Shown here: positions 1 to 12,050 of the stretch, one piece after another
Position numbering within the stretch: position 1 is the stretch's first letter
How the letters are laid out: each line of letters begins with the position of its first letter
Assembly: GCA_021018815.1 (NCBI GenBank)
Contig: JAITYX010000058.1
Coordinates: 823,001-887,000, forward strand
Reading direction: 5' to 3'
DNA: 64,000 nt
Source of the DNA: Talinum fruticosum
Lineage: Eukaryota > Streptophyta > Magnoliopsida > Caryophyllales > Talinaceae
The notes under the pieces: generated by a model
Database searches by the model: none
Told to the model about the DNA's origin: nothing
What the model saw: only the letters and a program-made list of their open reading frames with translations
Translations under genes and position numbers: made by a program

Positions 1-368
1 AACCTCTCAACACCAAGAACTCCTCAACAAAATGGAATACTTGGAGAGAAAGAACAGAACTCTTGAAGAAATAGCAAGGACAATGATGATTGAACACAAT
101 CTACCTTACTATTTCTAGGCCGAGGCAGATCAACACAGCCAACTACACTTTGAACAGATGTCTCATCGGACCCATACTCGAAGAAAACACCTTATGAGCT
201 CTACAAAGGGAAGAAACCCAATATTTCCTATTTCAAGCCTTTTGGGTGCAAATGTTTTGTTCATAACAATGGTAAGGATCAGCTGACCAAGTTTGATGCT
301 CGGTCGGATGAAGGTATTTTTCTAGGTTATTCATCTCATAGTAAAGCTTATCGCATTTTTAATAAGAG
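1..368 (+). pseudogene. Ty1/copia integrase fragment
   Basis: This piece matches the C-terminal half of the copia integrase seen whole at 51441-52388. It begins at the conserved TPQQNG stretch and runs through MMIEHN-LPYYF and the KKTPYELYKGKKPNISYF block towards the region after the catalytic core. A TAG follows LPYYF where the relatives have Trp, and frameshifts follow. The upstream part of the element lies outside the window. At about 368 the reading stops abruptly against an opposite-strand LTR, so this is a broken end, not a gene end. Family assignment is secure; which element it came from is not. Confidence 0.85.
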
Positions 369-1453
369 AGTTTATAACTAAGTACAAGACCTTACAACTC
401 AGAATATAATGAATTACGAGTGGGAGTTGTAAGTAGAAGATTGAGAATGAATACAACGACTTTTGCTCAAGTATGTGTATTAACAATAGGTTCGGCAATC
501 TTCAAGTCTTGAGAGTTGGCTTCTATATATAGATGACCAGGCAGAATAGCCATTATCTCCATCTTCGACTCGGAGGTCCTTTGTGACCGTTGTTAAGGAT
601 CTTCCGAGTCACTCGGAAAGTATCCGTTGAGATATGAACGTTGGACAACGGTTCTTGACTCTTTTGGAAGTCCCAAAACCACTCGGCGGTGTCTTGAAAG
701 ATAAGGTGGAAACCACCGTTTAGCTTGGTGTTGCAGATTTCGAGTTTGGAAACGAGACGGCCTGGACACGGTTTTCGGGGCTAGGTCGGAGGTGGAAAAA
801 GCCTTGTCTGCTGGTGATTTGACGTTTTGAAGCCGGTTACTTTTGTATTTCAAAAGTGTATCCTCGTTTGAATAACCTACAAAAGTAAATCAAATTGGTT
901 CTCAAAGTATAAAATACTTTGGTCCAAGATTAGACATAGATAATAATATAATTAAGATAATTAAGTGACTAATTATTTGAGTCGGAAAAAGAATGGAATT
1001 TTCCGAGTCTAATATCCATGAAACTTGAAATTCCATCCGAGTTAGTCTAGGCGAGGATCAAGTTGAATAAGGAACAACAGAGTGAATAAACTTAATCTAG
1101 ACTAAGCATGGTTCGGACTAAAAGCGCCGACTATAACAGAATAACACATGTAATATGAAGTCGGACCTGAGTGCGGTTATGCGAATACTAGTCATTTGAA
1201 CATGCGATAATTCTAAGCGATGAGAGACTCGAACCGAGTGAGAAAACGTGAGTGCAAATATGCTTTTGAGTCCGACAGAGTCATGCATAAATACATGAAA
1301 TAATTGCTATATCACTTAGAGAAAATACTAAATCACTCGAAAAGTTTCTAAGGTACAAAGAATGACTTGGAATCAAAACTCTACAAGTGAGAAAGTCTTA
1401 TACCTGATTCCTTTGATAGAAGTCGAAATGTGCGAAGTAAAGTCCGAGTCTTC
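369..1453 (-). mobile_element. Truncated copia LTR, minus strand
   Basis: Read on the minus strand this is the first two thirds of the copia LTR found at 32635-34235. It starts near 1453 (GAGTCTTC, complement of the usual TGAAGACTC start) and includes the TATA segment near 525 (changed to TATATATAG). It then breaks off at 369, inside the part that reads GTACTTAGTTACAAA in the other copies. About 500 bp of the LTR 3' part is missing. No target-site duplication can be shown because one end is lost. An 86-codon minus-strand frame at 593-853 is part of the LTR and not evidence of a gene. Confidence 0.85.
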
Positions 1454-2054
1454 GGACTTCATTTGCATGCTTCAATAAGTGTGCGTGTGTTTTAGATATA
1501 ATCCTTTACTTGTGAGCCTTTAGGAATAGGTGAAAATAAAACACTTTAATAAATTTCCTACATTATGTGCATTTAGCCAAAAGTCAAAATCCCCTTTTCC
1601 TACTAAGATTAGTCCATTATTTGCATTTCGAGTCATACTCAAATTTTCTTTAAGCGGTCTAAGTAGTCACTGCCTATCGATCCAAAAGAGGTTTTACTGA
1701 AGGTCCCCTTTATCTTTGGTCGAGTTAGTTTTCCTTGACTTTCTTTTCTTTTACATTCCTATTTTTGCATTTGCACATTTTGCATTAGCCAAATCAAATT
1801 CATCTCATATTAGGTGAGTCCATTTGCATTAGTCAAATCAAACTCATTTCATATTAGATGCGTCCATTTACATTAGCCAAATCAAATCTATCTCGGACTA
1901 AGGGAGTTCATTTTTGCCCTTAGCCAAAACAAATTCATGCATTATCATTTAGCTAGAATAGAAAGCATCTTTCCTTCAATGATCAATTATTCATTAGTTA
2001 GATCATCATCTCCACTATGATATACATCATTTCTTTCTCATTGCATTCTTTGTG
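1454..2054. other. Unassigned stretch, probably Tat leader
   Basis: AT-rich sequence with no coding frame of note. It sits between the truncated copia LTR and the Athila-like element. Because the Athila-like element inserted here with a TGCAT duplication, this stretch was once continuous with 9591, the region just upstream of the Tat gag. By inference it is part of the 5' untranslated region of the Tat element. It contains the 44-bp tandem repeat listed separately. Confidence 0.45.
1782..1942. repeat. 44-bp tandem repeat, about 3.6 copies
   Basis: Three consecutive 44-bp units start at 1782, 1826 and 1870, each beginning CATTAGYCAAATCAAA after one variable base and ending GTCCATTT or GTTCATTT. 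A partial, more diverged fourth unit follows from 1914. The units differ from each other at several positions, so the array is old. Confidence 0.85.
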
Positions 2055-2059
2055 TGCAT

Positions 2060-4285
2060 TGTTAGCTTGTCGTGCGATTACAAATTAAACCACTACTTAG
2101 GCTTATAATAAATAATATAGCATAGGGAAGTAGGGATCGAATCCACGAGGAAAGATATAATAACATGTAAGCTTAATCTAATTAAATTTACTACTCTTAA
2201 AAACAAAATAGAAAATATAAATTTAAAAAATCAATATCTAAAAATCATAGAAAATTATCTAACTAAATAAATAATTTAGATATAATAACAAAACTATAAT
2301 AACCCAGAAATATTTTTGTGTATTGTTTTTTTTAATAATTAAAACAGAAAACTAAAGCAGAAAATAAACAAATTCTAAAATAGAAAATTAAAAAGTAAAA
2401 TTCTACACTAAATTAATTACGAAAATAAATACTAAAATTATCCATAATATTAACACTAATTTTCTAGACCTAACAAGACCCTAAAAATATAAAAATAAAA
2501 TTTAAAACCGAATTTACGAATTTATTTAACTAAAAACCTACGAGTAATTAAATTCAAGAATTAAATCAGAAAAATTATCAAATTAATTCCAAAAATTCTA
2601 AAATTGAGTCACATCAAACTAGGACTCTATATAAATCCTAAAACAAGATAAAACATGAAAAATAATAAAAGAAACTATTTTAAAACTAATTTCTAACAAA
2701 CTAATTCAAAAATAATAAAAGCTGATAGAAAAATAATCTAAAAATTAAAATATATAAAGAATCAAAACTATATTAAAATAAAATTCCTAAAACTAACTTC
2801 AAAGACTATTATTTAGGGGGATAATGAAATTAATAAAAGATTGTAACTTTGTAAATAAAAATTATTAAACTAAAGAAAACTACTAAAAAGCAAATAAATA
2901 ATTATCAAAGATATCAAATTTATAAAAACACTTAGTATAATCTATATCCACCATGCAAATTATTATCTATCATTAACACACAAATTGATCTACCCATGAG
3001 ATAAACTGCAGAAACCACTAGCGAGATCTTCCCCGTTTTTCCTTATTTATTAGTTTACTTAGGCCTAGCTCCAATATAAGCCTTACTAATATTGATAACC
3101 CTAGCACTAGCACTAGAATTTAATCAAATTAGAACATTAAGTATAAGAAAAATATTATCTAGCACCTAATAACTAATCTACTAGCCAATTGATTTAAGAA
3201 GGATCTATGATAATTTCCTAATTAAAATTGATGGGTATGAGTCATCCATGATTAACTAGGATGATACTTATATCTAAAAGATCAAGCGATTAAGTACTTA
3301 AACCCTTTAAACTATCATATGAATTTATATAAAACTAATTAGCGTGCACTCTAATTAATTAGACATAAAATCATAAACATTAAAATCAAATTATAATAGA
3401 ATCATAGATCTAATCAACAAGACAATAAATATCGAAACTTTGTTTCAAAATAACTAATTTAACATGGTTTCATGTAGATGATACTAAGTATAAAAAACTA
3501 CTCAAACATAATGTAATTTAAAACACGTAAACTAAATACAAATAGCATCTTTAATATTAATCTAACAATAAAAATTCAATCCTTACTAGTAAAAAATTAC
3601 AATACTAAATAATACTACCGATATAAATTTCTTCGGCCACGTAACGATGACGTTGATGATGATTTGCGATGATGATGATGGCTGGTGTAATACGTTGATG
3701 ATGATGAAGATGATTATGGGATTGTGATGAGGATTATAGTGAAAGTGGGTAGATATGTAAGCAAGAGGTGGCAAGGGAAAGAAAGTGGGATGTTGATGAT
3801 GATTAGCATGAGATAAGGGTATGCAAGAGAAAGGTTATGGCGTGAGGTTTGGATGAGCAGCGAAGGAGGGGGCAGCGAAGAGATGTTGGGCAGCTGGTGT
3901 TTGCTTCCGTGAGACGTGATGGGCGGCCAGCCCTTAAGGCGTGATGAGCAGCGATTGAATATTTATATGGGGAAGCAAGGAGGTGAAGGAGCTAGGTTAT
4001 TCCTCCTTCTTCTCTTTTAAGTTTCCTTTTCTCTTCAAATTAAGATTTTATAAAATAAAATATTATAAAATAAATATTTTATGATATATTTTTTTATGGA
4101 CCAACTTCATATCTTTTCTTGGATGCTTGTCGGTAGCTAAAAATCCACTTTTAACGTCTTTTCTTTTCTTCTCCACTTTATTCAATAATCACCTATAAAT
4201 AGACAAAATAGGATAAATTAGATAAAATAAACTATATAATATAACTAAATAAGTACTAAAAATATGTATAAAATACAACTTAACA
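2060..4285 (-). repeat. 3' LTR of Athila-like element
   Basis: LTR of 2226 bp, very AT-rich, closely matching 7307-9585 and the solo copy at 29439-31590. On the minus strand a TATAAATA box lies at 3960-3967. A GAT-rich low-complexity tract near 3640-3730 gives spurious His/Ile-rich frames. It ends next to the polypurine tract at 4286. Confidence 0.92.
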
Positions 4286-4300
4286 AATTCCCCCACACTT
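4286..4300 (-). promoter_or_regulatory. Polypurine tract of Athila-like element
   Basis: On the minus strand this reads AAGTGTGGGGGAATT directly before the LTR, the plus-strand priming site. Two similar G-rich copies lie inside the element at about 5343-5356 and 5594-5606 and may be decayed duplicates. Confidence 0.8.
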
Positions 4301-5494
4301 AGACTTTGGACGTCCTTGTGCAAAGAAATCTAAGACTCGATCTAATATTACGGTTTCTTATAAAGATATACATAAAACATAAAGTATGCACTAAGTTTAC
4401 CTTGCTTTCAAAAATAGTTTGATGAAAATTTGTCTTTCTCAAGCAAGTGAAAACTAAACATTTCATTGTCATCGGAGAGTTTATTCATCAGCCTCACAAT
4501 ATCTCTTTCATTTAAGCAACGAGTAAAAAATTGTCCATCTTTTTCAAACATGTACATTCCGGTCAAGAGGTCTAAAATGTTTTAGGATGGGAAAAATGAA
4601 GGTGCGAGTATGGCTATAGAGACACTGAATCAGTAGATAACTCACTAAAAATCGATAATAAACTTGTTTTGCAAACTTCTTCTTTTTTTAATATATATAT
4701 AACTCCATTCAAGCACATATTCGAGGCCCATATAGGGTCTTAGAAATATAACACTCCTGTCTCCCAATCACCCAAATAGAGGTGCTGGAGTTAATACTCT
4801 AATTTTTCTTTTTCTTTTCGTTAGTATGGTTAGAGCCATTGATCGGCCCAAAAGGGGCTTGACTCTCCCAGCATGGGTTACTCCATTTATAAGGCTCAAC
4901 TTGAAACCTAACTTAAGGGAAATGGTGCCGAGCCACCAAATCCGACCCATGTTGGTAGACTAACTTTTTTTTTTAATTTTATTTTATTAAAAGGCAAGAC
5001 AAGAAAAATCAAAATTTGAATGAGTCATTCTACTAAGTTCAGTAGTCTAGGTGAACGGTTTGTCAATTTATTACCTCTATCACAATCATATAACATGATC
5101 AAACTGACAGAAAAATTATGATTGTCACTAATTGAAGAAATATATGAGGATCAACTCAAACAACTCGAATGGCAATTAACATGTTCAAATTTCTCACTTA
5201 CAAAGGGAAAGAAAAACTATAAACAGAAAAATTTAAGCAAGTTAAACTAGTATATATTCATGTTCATGCATTTCTTTACAAGAAAGTTTTTTTTCAAAAA
5301 ATAAGATAAAAATAAATGCATAAAATTAAAATGTAGGATGCACTCCCCACACTTAATTCATGCATTGTCCCTAATGCATGCAAAATAAAAATAAAGCAAA
5401 ACTAATAGAGATAACATAAACTTCCCTGAAAAATGTTGGGTTGCCTCCCAACCAGTGCCTATGTTTATCGTCTTTGGCTCGACACCTTTGCGGT
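4301..5494 (-). other. 3' non-coding part of Athila-like element
   Basis: No convincing gene. It contains AT-rich spacer, a short frame at 4768-4950 that resembles nothing I know, and G-rich purine tracts. In a full Athila-like element the pol gene would lie between gag and here, so the absence of RT motifs marks the deletion that defines the non-autonomous form. Confidence 0.6.
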
Positions 5495-6001
5495 TCAAGG
5501 ATCATTCAGTTGCATTTCCCATACTAAATTGATCCGGTCTCCTGCATACTTGCAATTAGTGGGAGATTTCTTTTGGAAAAGAGCATATGTATTCTCCCCC
5601 ACACTTATCTTTTTATTCCTTTTCAATTTTAATTTTTTCGTGAATAGATCTTTAAGGAACTTAGCATAAAGAGGTTCTTGTTTCATGGTATCTAGAAGAG
5701 GAATGTCGATTTCTGCTTTCCTAGATATTTTTATGATATCTTCAATTTCCTCGTCTATCTTAGGAGTTGTGCTTCTCAATCTACTAGGAAAAGATGGGAT
5801 AGACTTGTGAAGATCTTTCTTATTTTCACCTATTTCCTTAGCATTAGAGGCGCCATCTTTGTTTTGGTTAAGTTCGGATTCCTTGACCTTTAATTCTGGC
5901 TCTACCTCTATGTTTTTCCTAGGTTCCTCTAACACTTTCCCACAATTAAGTGTTATGACACTCACATTTTCTTCTGGATCTTGGAAAGGTTGAGATTGCA
6001 T
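5495..6001 (-). pseudogene. Post-gag frame leading into protease region
   Basis: An open frame of 168 residues. Its N-terminal half is rich in Glu, Lys and Asn. Its C-terminal half has the block PSRLRSTTPKIDEE, then EIDIPLLDTMKQEPLYAKFLKDL, KKLKLKR and VGENTYA, as found between gag and protease in Athila-type gypsy elements. The frame ends before any protease DTG/DSG motif. It follows the gag remains, downstream on the minus strand, and was probably part of the same polyprotein. The start shown is only the first Met of the open stretch. Function beyond being a polyprotein linker is unknown. Confidence 0.7.
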
Positions 6002-6249
6002 TTGGGCTTAGAGGTTGCTAATTATTGTATCATTGGCAATCTGTCTCTCTTGAACCTACTTAATGGTCATCTCTAAGCTTTATAACCTAAGGTCAGTCTC
6101 CTTTTTCTAGTCATCCATCTTTTTAATAATTTGCTCTAAAAGATAATTAGTTTTGTCCTGAGCAATGGATTGATCAACTTCTAGGGAGTTTTCTTCAAAT
6201 CCATACCTAAGGTTAGAGTAGTCACTCCATTCTTCATAAGTGTTCGAGA

Positions 6250-7098
6250 ATGGGTCATGGTTTATTTAACCTTAGTTGGAGAAAATAGCATTCACATGCC
6301 CTCTTTGTTGAGTAGGGCATGCATTAGTAGGGTGCCCCTCTAAACAACAAATTTTACAAGTTACTTGTTTCTCCTCTATTGACCATTTTGTTCAACATAA
6401 CAGTAATTTGGGATAACTGGGTCTCTACAGATGGACCTAAATTGAACTTATTAACTCTCCTAAATTGATTATCTTTCATTCCAAATTGTTGAGTATTTTG
6501 CGCCATAATATTAAATAACTCTCTAGCCTGAGCTGGAGTCCGATTAAACAAGGCCCCTCCACTAGCAACATCTACCATATTTCTGTCTATTGGCAATAAA
6601 CCTTCTTAAAAATATTGAATCAATAAATGATCGAAATTCGATGTTGGGGATAACTAGCACATAATTTATTAAAATGCTCCCAATATTCAGAAAAAATCTC
6701 CCCAATCATCTGTTTAATACCACAAATTTCCTTTTTAATGGACCCTATCCTAGATGCAGGAAAAAAATTCTCTAAAAATGCTTTATGAATTTGGGTCCAT
6801 GTAGTGAATGTTGCGGGGGTAGGTAATAGAACCAATCTTTAGCCTTATCCTGAAGTGAAAAGGGAAAAGCTCTTAACTTAATTTGGTCTTTGGTAATTCC
6901 CTCAAGTTGTATGGTGGAACATGTAATAATAAACTCATTGATATGACGATATGGGTCTTCACCAGGCAGTCCATGAAATTCGGGTAACATATTTAAAAAT
7001 CCGGAGTTCGGTTTTAGTGGTTGTTCCAATGCAGGATATAAGATAGGTAGAAGTTGTGTATCCAAGTTAGGTGCCGCAATTTCACGTAAAGTAGCCAT
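6250..7098 (-). pseudogene. gag: Athila-like gag
   Basis: Nucleocapsid/capsid polyprotein start of the element. From the Met at 7098 the frame gives MATLREIAAPNLD, then FHGLPGEDPYRHINEF and IKLRAFPFSLQDKAKDWFYYLPP, the core of the plant gypsy gag domain. A frameshift near 6800 moves the continuation (FLENFFPASR, EYWEHFNKLC) to another frame. A third segment holds VDVASGGALFNRTPAQAREL. A zinc knuckle CX2CX4HX4C (CKIC...H...C) is readable near 6310-6355 in the next frame. With at least two shifts it cannot make one protein here. Confidence 0.88.
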
Positions 7099-7287
7099 CT
7101 CGGTAATTTCAAAACTTAAAGAAACAGAATTAAAAACACTTACTTGGCTTTCAACTTCGTCAAATGTATACTCCTTGTTAAAATAAAAAAGACACTAAGA
7201 AAAAAAAAACTATTAAAGTCACAAAGAAGTAATAAAAGTAGTAAATCTAAATGAGATAAAAAACTAACAACTATTATTTTCTTTCCT

Positions 7288-7301
7288 TGACAAGAGCGCC
7301 A
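7288..7301 (-). promoter_or_regulatory. Primer-binding site of Athila-like element
   Basis: On the minus strand, just inside the 5' LTR, the sequence reads TGGCGCTCTTGTCA. Its first six bases match the TGGCGCCGTTG site, complementary to tRNA-Asp, that is usual in Athila-like elements. The AATTTTGG context is also typical. The middle has diverged. Confidence 0.7.
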
Positions 7302-7306
7302 AAATT

Positions 7307-9585
7307 TGTTAGCTTGTCGTGCAGCTACAAATTAAACCACTACTTAGGCTTATAATAAATAATATAGCACAGGGAAGTAGGGATTGAATCCACGAGGAAA
7401 GATATAATAACATGCAAGCTTAATCTAATTAAATTTACTACTCTTAAAAACAAAATAGAAAATATAAATTAAAAAAATCAATATCTAAAAATCATAGAAA
7501 AATATTTAACTAAATAAATAATTTATACATAATAACAAAACTATAATAACCCATAAATATTTTTGTGTATTTTTTTTTGAATAATTAAAACAGAAAACTA
7601 AAGCAGAAAATAAACAAATTCTAAAACAAAAAAAAAAAAAAAATTCTGCACTAAAATAATTACGAAAATAAATACAAAAATTATCCAGAATATTAACACA
7701 AATTTTATAGACCTAACCAGATCCTAAAAATATAAAAACAAAATTTAAAACCGAATTTACGAATTTATTTAACTAAAAACCTGCAGTAATTAAATTCAAG
7801 AATTAAATCAGAAAAATTACCAAATTAATTCCAAAAATTCTAAAATTTAATCACACCAAACTAAGACTCTATCTAAACCCTAAAACAAGATAAAACACAA
7901 AAAATAATAAAAGAAACTATTTTAAACTAATTTCTAACAGACTGACTCAAAAATAATAAAAGCTGACAGAAAAATAATCTAAAAATTAAATATAGAAAGA
8001 CTCAAAATTAAATTAAAATGAAATTCCTAAAACTAACCTAAAAGACTGTTATTTAGGGAGGGATAACGAAATTAATAAAAGATTGTAACTTTGTAAATAA
8101 AAATTATTAAACTAAAGAAAACTACTAAAAAGCAAATAAATAATTATCAAAGATATCAAATTTATAAAAAACACTTAGTATAATCTATATCCACCATGCA
8201 AATTATTATTTATCATTAGCACACAAATTGATCTACCCATGAGCTAAACTGTAGAAGACAACCGCTACCGAATCTTCCCTGTTTTTCCTTAATTATTAGT
8301 TCACTTAATGCTAGCCCCAATATAAGCCTTACTAAGATTGATAACCCTAACACTAGCACTAGAATTTAATCAAATTAGAGCATTAAATATTAGAAAAACA
8401 TCATCTACCACCTAATAACCAATCTACTAGCAAATTGATTTAAGAAGGATCTATGATAATTTCCTAATTAAAATTTATGGCTATGAGTCATCCATGATTA
8501 ACTAGGATGATACTTATATCTAAAAGATCAAGCGATTACGTACTTAAACCCTTTAAACTATCGTATGAATTTATATAAAACTAATTAGCGTGCACTCTAA
8601 TTAATTAGACATAAAATCATAAACATTAAAATCAAATTATCATACAATCATGGATCTAATCAATAAGACAATAAAGATCGAAACTTTGTTTCAAAATAAC
8701 TAATTTAACATGGTTTCATGTAGATGATACTAAGTATAAAAAAACCGCTCAAACATAATGTAATTTAAAACACGTAAACTAAATAAAAATAGCATCTTTA
8801 ATATTAATCTAACAATAAAAATTCAATCTTCACTAGTAAAAAATTACAATACTAAATAATACTACCGATATAAATTTCTTCGACCACGGAACGATGACGT
8901 TGATGATGATTTGCGATAATGTTGATGGCTGGTGTAATACGTTGACGATGATGAAGATGATTATGGGATTGTGATGAGGATTGGTGAAGGTGGGGTAGAT
9001 ATGTAAGCAAGTGGGGGTAGATATGTAAGGAAGAGGTGGCAAGGGAAAGAAAGTGGGATGTTGATGATGATTAGCGTGAGATAAGGGTATGCAAGAGAGA
9101 GGTGATGGCGTGAGGTTTTGATGAGCAGCGAAGGAGGGGGCGGCGAAGAGATCTTAGGCGGCTGGTGTTTGCTTTCGTGAGACGTGATGGGCGGCCAGCC
9201 CTTAAGGCGTGATGAGCAGCGATTAAATATTTATATGGTGAAGCAAGGAGGTGAAGGAGCTAGGTTATTCCTCTTTCTTCTTTTTCAAGTTTTCTTTTTT
9301 TCAAATTAAGATTTTATAAAATAAAATATCATAAAATTAAGATTTTATAAAATAAAATATCATAAAATAAAGATTTTATGACATATTATTTTTATGGACC
9401 TATTTCATATCATTTCTTGGATGTTTGTCGGTAGCTAAAAACTCACTTTTAACGTCTTTTCTTTTCTTCCCCACTTTATTTGATAATTACCTATAAATAG
9501 ACAAAATAGGATAAATTAGATAAAAATAAACTATATAATATAAACTAAATAACTACTAAAAATACGTATAAAATACAACTTAACA
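7307..9585 (-). repeat. 5' LTR of Athila-like element
   Basis: LTR of 2279 bp, slightly longer than its partner because of short duplications near 9000-9030 and 9310-9375. The minus-strand TATAAATA box at 9228-9235 is conserved. Transcription would run leftwards into gag. Confidence 0.92.
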
Positions 9586-9590
9586 TGCAT

Positions 9591-9892
9591 CCAAATAAAA
9601 GCATCCTTAGTCTCTTCGGGTCTCGCGCTTAAGTCCCTTCCTCCCAAAAGTGGTCTTCTCTCACATGGTCCTAAACCTCCTCCTTTGGGTTGCAGAATAA
9701 CGAAGTCTACGGCAACTCAGTATCAACGTAATCCGAACTCTAAAAGATTAGAACACCTCACCGAAGAGTCCGACACGTCTTCTTTTCTTTCCACTCCGGA
9801 ATCTAAACCGATGCGATAAGCATCGGTGCACACCACGCCGCTTCAATCTACTCCTTGCCTTAAGACAAGTACTTAGAAAGAGTTCTCTTCCA
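9591..9892 (+). other. Leader before Tat gag
   Basis: About 300 bp without a gene. It lies between the Athila-like element and the gag start and is continuous in origin with 1454-2054. No primer site is recognisable. Confidence 0.5.
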
Positions 9893-11340
9893 ATGGATTT
9901 AAACCCGGAGCAGTCTCTTAATCTCGGCTTACTTAATAAGAATATAGCCGTGGTGGAAACTAGGATGAATGATCAAGAGGAGAAGATATCATCTATATTG
10001 AGAAACATTAAGACTATTATAAGGGCTATTGAGGATAGTAAAAGAGGTGAAGAAGTAAGAAAAGGAGGTCCTCTACCTCCACCTAGCTTGTCTCCTCCGG
10101 ATAGTGCCAAACACAAATCCCCTAAACCTGAATCTAAACCTCAGCTCGATCCACGTGTAGATCACATAAAAAAGATGTTAAGGGAGTCATCCATGTTCAA
10201 AAATCATTACTTTGATCATAAGGGATTCACTTCAATCCCTAAGGGTAAACTACCTCCAATGTTTACCATGCCCGATATCAAGTTCAAAGGTTCCGAGAAT
10301 CCCCATCATCACGTACGCAACATCTTTGGAGCAATGACTCTTAAGAACATTATAGAGGACACTTGCCACATCATGTTCCCCTAGACTTTTGACATCGATG
10401 TAATGAAGTGGTACAATGTGGTTAACCCACACAATGTCGCCAATTGGATTAATCGTGCAAGGAGTTCCTACATCAATACTCCCGTAACATTGATCCGCTC
10501 GTTACTCTCGAGACTTAGAATTAATCAAGCAAGGTGAGAAGGAGAGCTTCATATATTTTCTTGCCGGACGGACAGGAAAGGTCTGTCCACATGGTTGACC
10601 GACCCTCCGAGAAGGACCAAGTCGGGATTATCGTGAAAAACCTTCAGCTCAATTACGTTCGAGCATGTCAAATTCCTACCCATGATGAATTTTTCAACCC
10701 TTAGAGATGTTGGTTTGCTGATAGAAGAAGAGTTGTCTATCGCGACCACTAAAGTCGCAACCGGGTATAGAGGAAATTATCATTCCAAAGATAAGAAAAC
10801 CTTCAATACAGGCAATATTAGCAGGGGTCCAAATGTCAATGCCCTCAACATGTATAGTAACTACACTCCTATTGATACTACCTATATTAAAGCCCTTGAT
10901 GACTCCCGGAAAAGGGGAAAATAGAATTGTCGCCGGTTAGAGCGAGAATAGAAACCATGAAACAGTTCAAAATTGGGATGCAGGAAAATTTTCCAAATAC
11001 CATTTGCACGAAGACACGATACCGAACAGTGTCGGACATTCAAGAACAAATTAGAAAGCATGTTTCGAAATGGCCAACTCCCTTGACCTAAGGCTTCCCG
11101 TAAATCAAATAACAATAAAAATCTCTTTAGCGGCACCTTAGCCATTTTCACTAAACCTACTCCGGGTATGTGGGACCCATCTATTTTTATCCAAGATGTT
11201 GACGAGTTTAAACCTCTTCTTAGCTTACCTCCATTAGAGCCGAAGTCCAGGGGCTGTGGGTAAGTGATGAAGAAGATGTCTACGAAACGAGAAGTAACGA
11301 TGACGACAATAGCGACGACTTCGGAGCACACCATCCTTAG
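9893..11340 (+). pseudogene. gag: Tat-type gag
   Basis: The frame starts at MDLNPEQSLN and runs 163 residues, with a Pro/Lys-rich stretch followed by the gag core (MPDIKFKGSENPHHHVRN). A TAG at 10382 sits where CAG is expected, and the same frame goes on with TFDIDVMKWYNVV. Later frames hold LRDVGLLIEEELSIA (from about 10686) and a decayed His/Cys-poor segment near 10980. Length and order fit a Tat gag of about 450-500 residues. The start is the first Met of the open frame after a stop-rich leader. Several indels and stops make it non-functional. Confidence 0.8.
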
Positions 11341-11579
11341 AAGAAGAAAACTTTTGGGGAAAAACTATAAGTCATACGGTCCTATTCCTTACTAGATCTA
11401 GATGGCACTATGCACCCCTAGGCCCACAATAGACTCAGGAAGCCCCGAAAGAGCCCGAAGATACAACAGAATAAGACCCAATCCTTAAGTAGCAACATAA
11501 ATTAAAAGTTGATATCTCAATCGGCAATTAATATCTACTTTCCGAAACATAAACAGGCTTTGGTTTATGTACTCAGTAA

Positions 11580-12050
11580 TATCGAGGTCTCTCCTGAAAC
11601 TACGCCGAGGAAGTGGTAGGATTGGTTAACAGTGGGGATGGAACGATTACATTTGATGAAAAGGATCTCCTAGAAGAAGGCGTTGCACACAACAATGCCC
11701 TTTACTTAACCATAACTTGCATCAATAGGTTTGTTCCCCTAACCTTGGTAGACAATGGATCGATAGTAAACGTGTGTCCTTGGAGCACTATAGAAGGTTA
11801 GGAATTAGGGAGCAACAACTCTCTAAATAGACTATCCATCTTCGAGCTTACAACAATTCTAAAAGAACAGTCTTAGGAATAGTGAAATTGCCAATTAATA
11901 TAGGGCCAGTAGAAAGGAACATCGAATTCTAAGTCCTTGATATCCCAACTACCTTCAATTTACATCTAGGATGCCCTTGGTTACATGATCATCGGGCGGT
12001 GCCTCTACACTACATCGGAAAGTTAAATGAATCATCAAAGGTCAAGTTAT
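11580..12050 (+). pseudogene. Tat-type aspartic protease region
   Basis: The frame at 11613-11801 contains RFVPLTLVDNGSIVNVCP. This is the retroviral-type protease active site in the DNGS form usual in plant Tat/Ogre elements. The following frame has YNSKRTVLG, then GPVERNIEF, VLDIPTTFNLHLGCPWLHDHRAVP, the usual flap and C-terminal part. A stop at 11799-11801 and a shift separate the two halves. It would have released the pol enzymes from the polyprotein. Confidence 0.78.

Larger units (their letters stand above)
2060..9585 (-). mobile_element. Athila-like non-autonomous LTR element (TR-GAG type)
   Basis: A complete element of 7.5 kb on the minus strand. Both LTRs run from TGTTAGC to TTAACA as read on the plus strand. 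A perfect 5-bp duplication TGCAT flanks it (2055-2059 and 9586-9590). The 3.0-kb internal part has a primer site, gag, a short post-gag frame and a polypurine tract, but no reverse transcriptase, RNase H or integrase. That is the layout described for plant TR-GAG elements. Gag and the purine tract resemble the Athila branch of Ty3/gypsy. Mobilisation would need enzymes from another element. Confidence 0.92.

Noticed and set aside
593..853. 86-codon minus-strand frame in the copia LTR, with counterparts near 43656-43847, 48297-48524 and 56223-56537
   Set aside because: Different copies are open in different frames of the same conserved LTR segment, which lies just upstream of the TATA box. The nucleotide sequence is conserved, not one protein.
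1782..1942. CRISPR-like array
   Set aside because: Units are directly adjacent, without spacers, in a plant retroelement.
3586..3774. His/Ile-rich frames (also 8833-9042 and 30980-31210)
   Set aside because: Produced by GAT/ATC trinucleotide repeats in Athila-like LTRs; no protein character.
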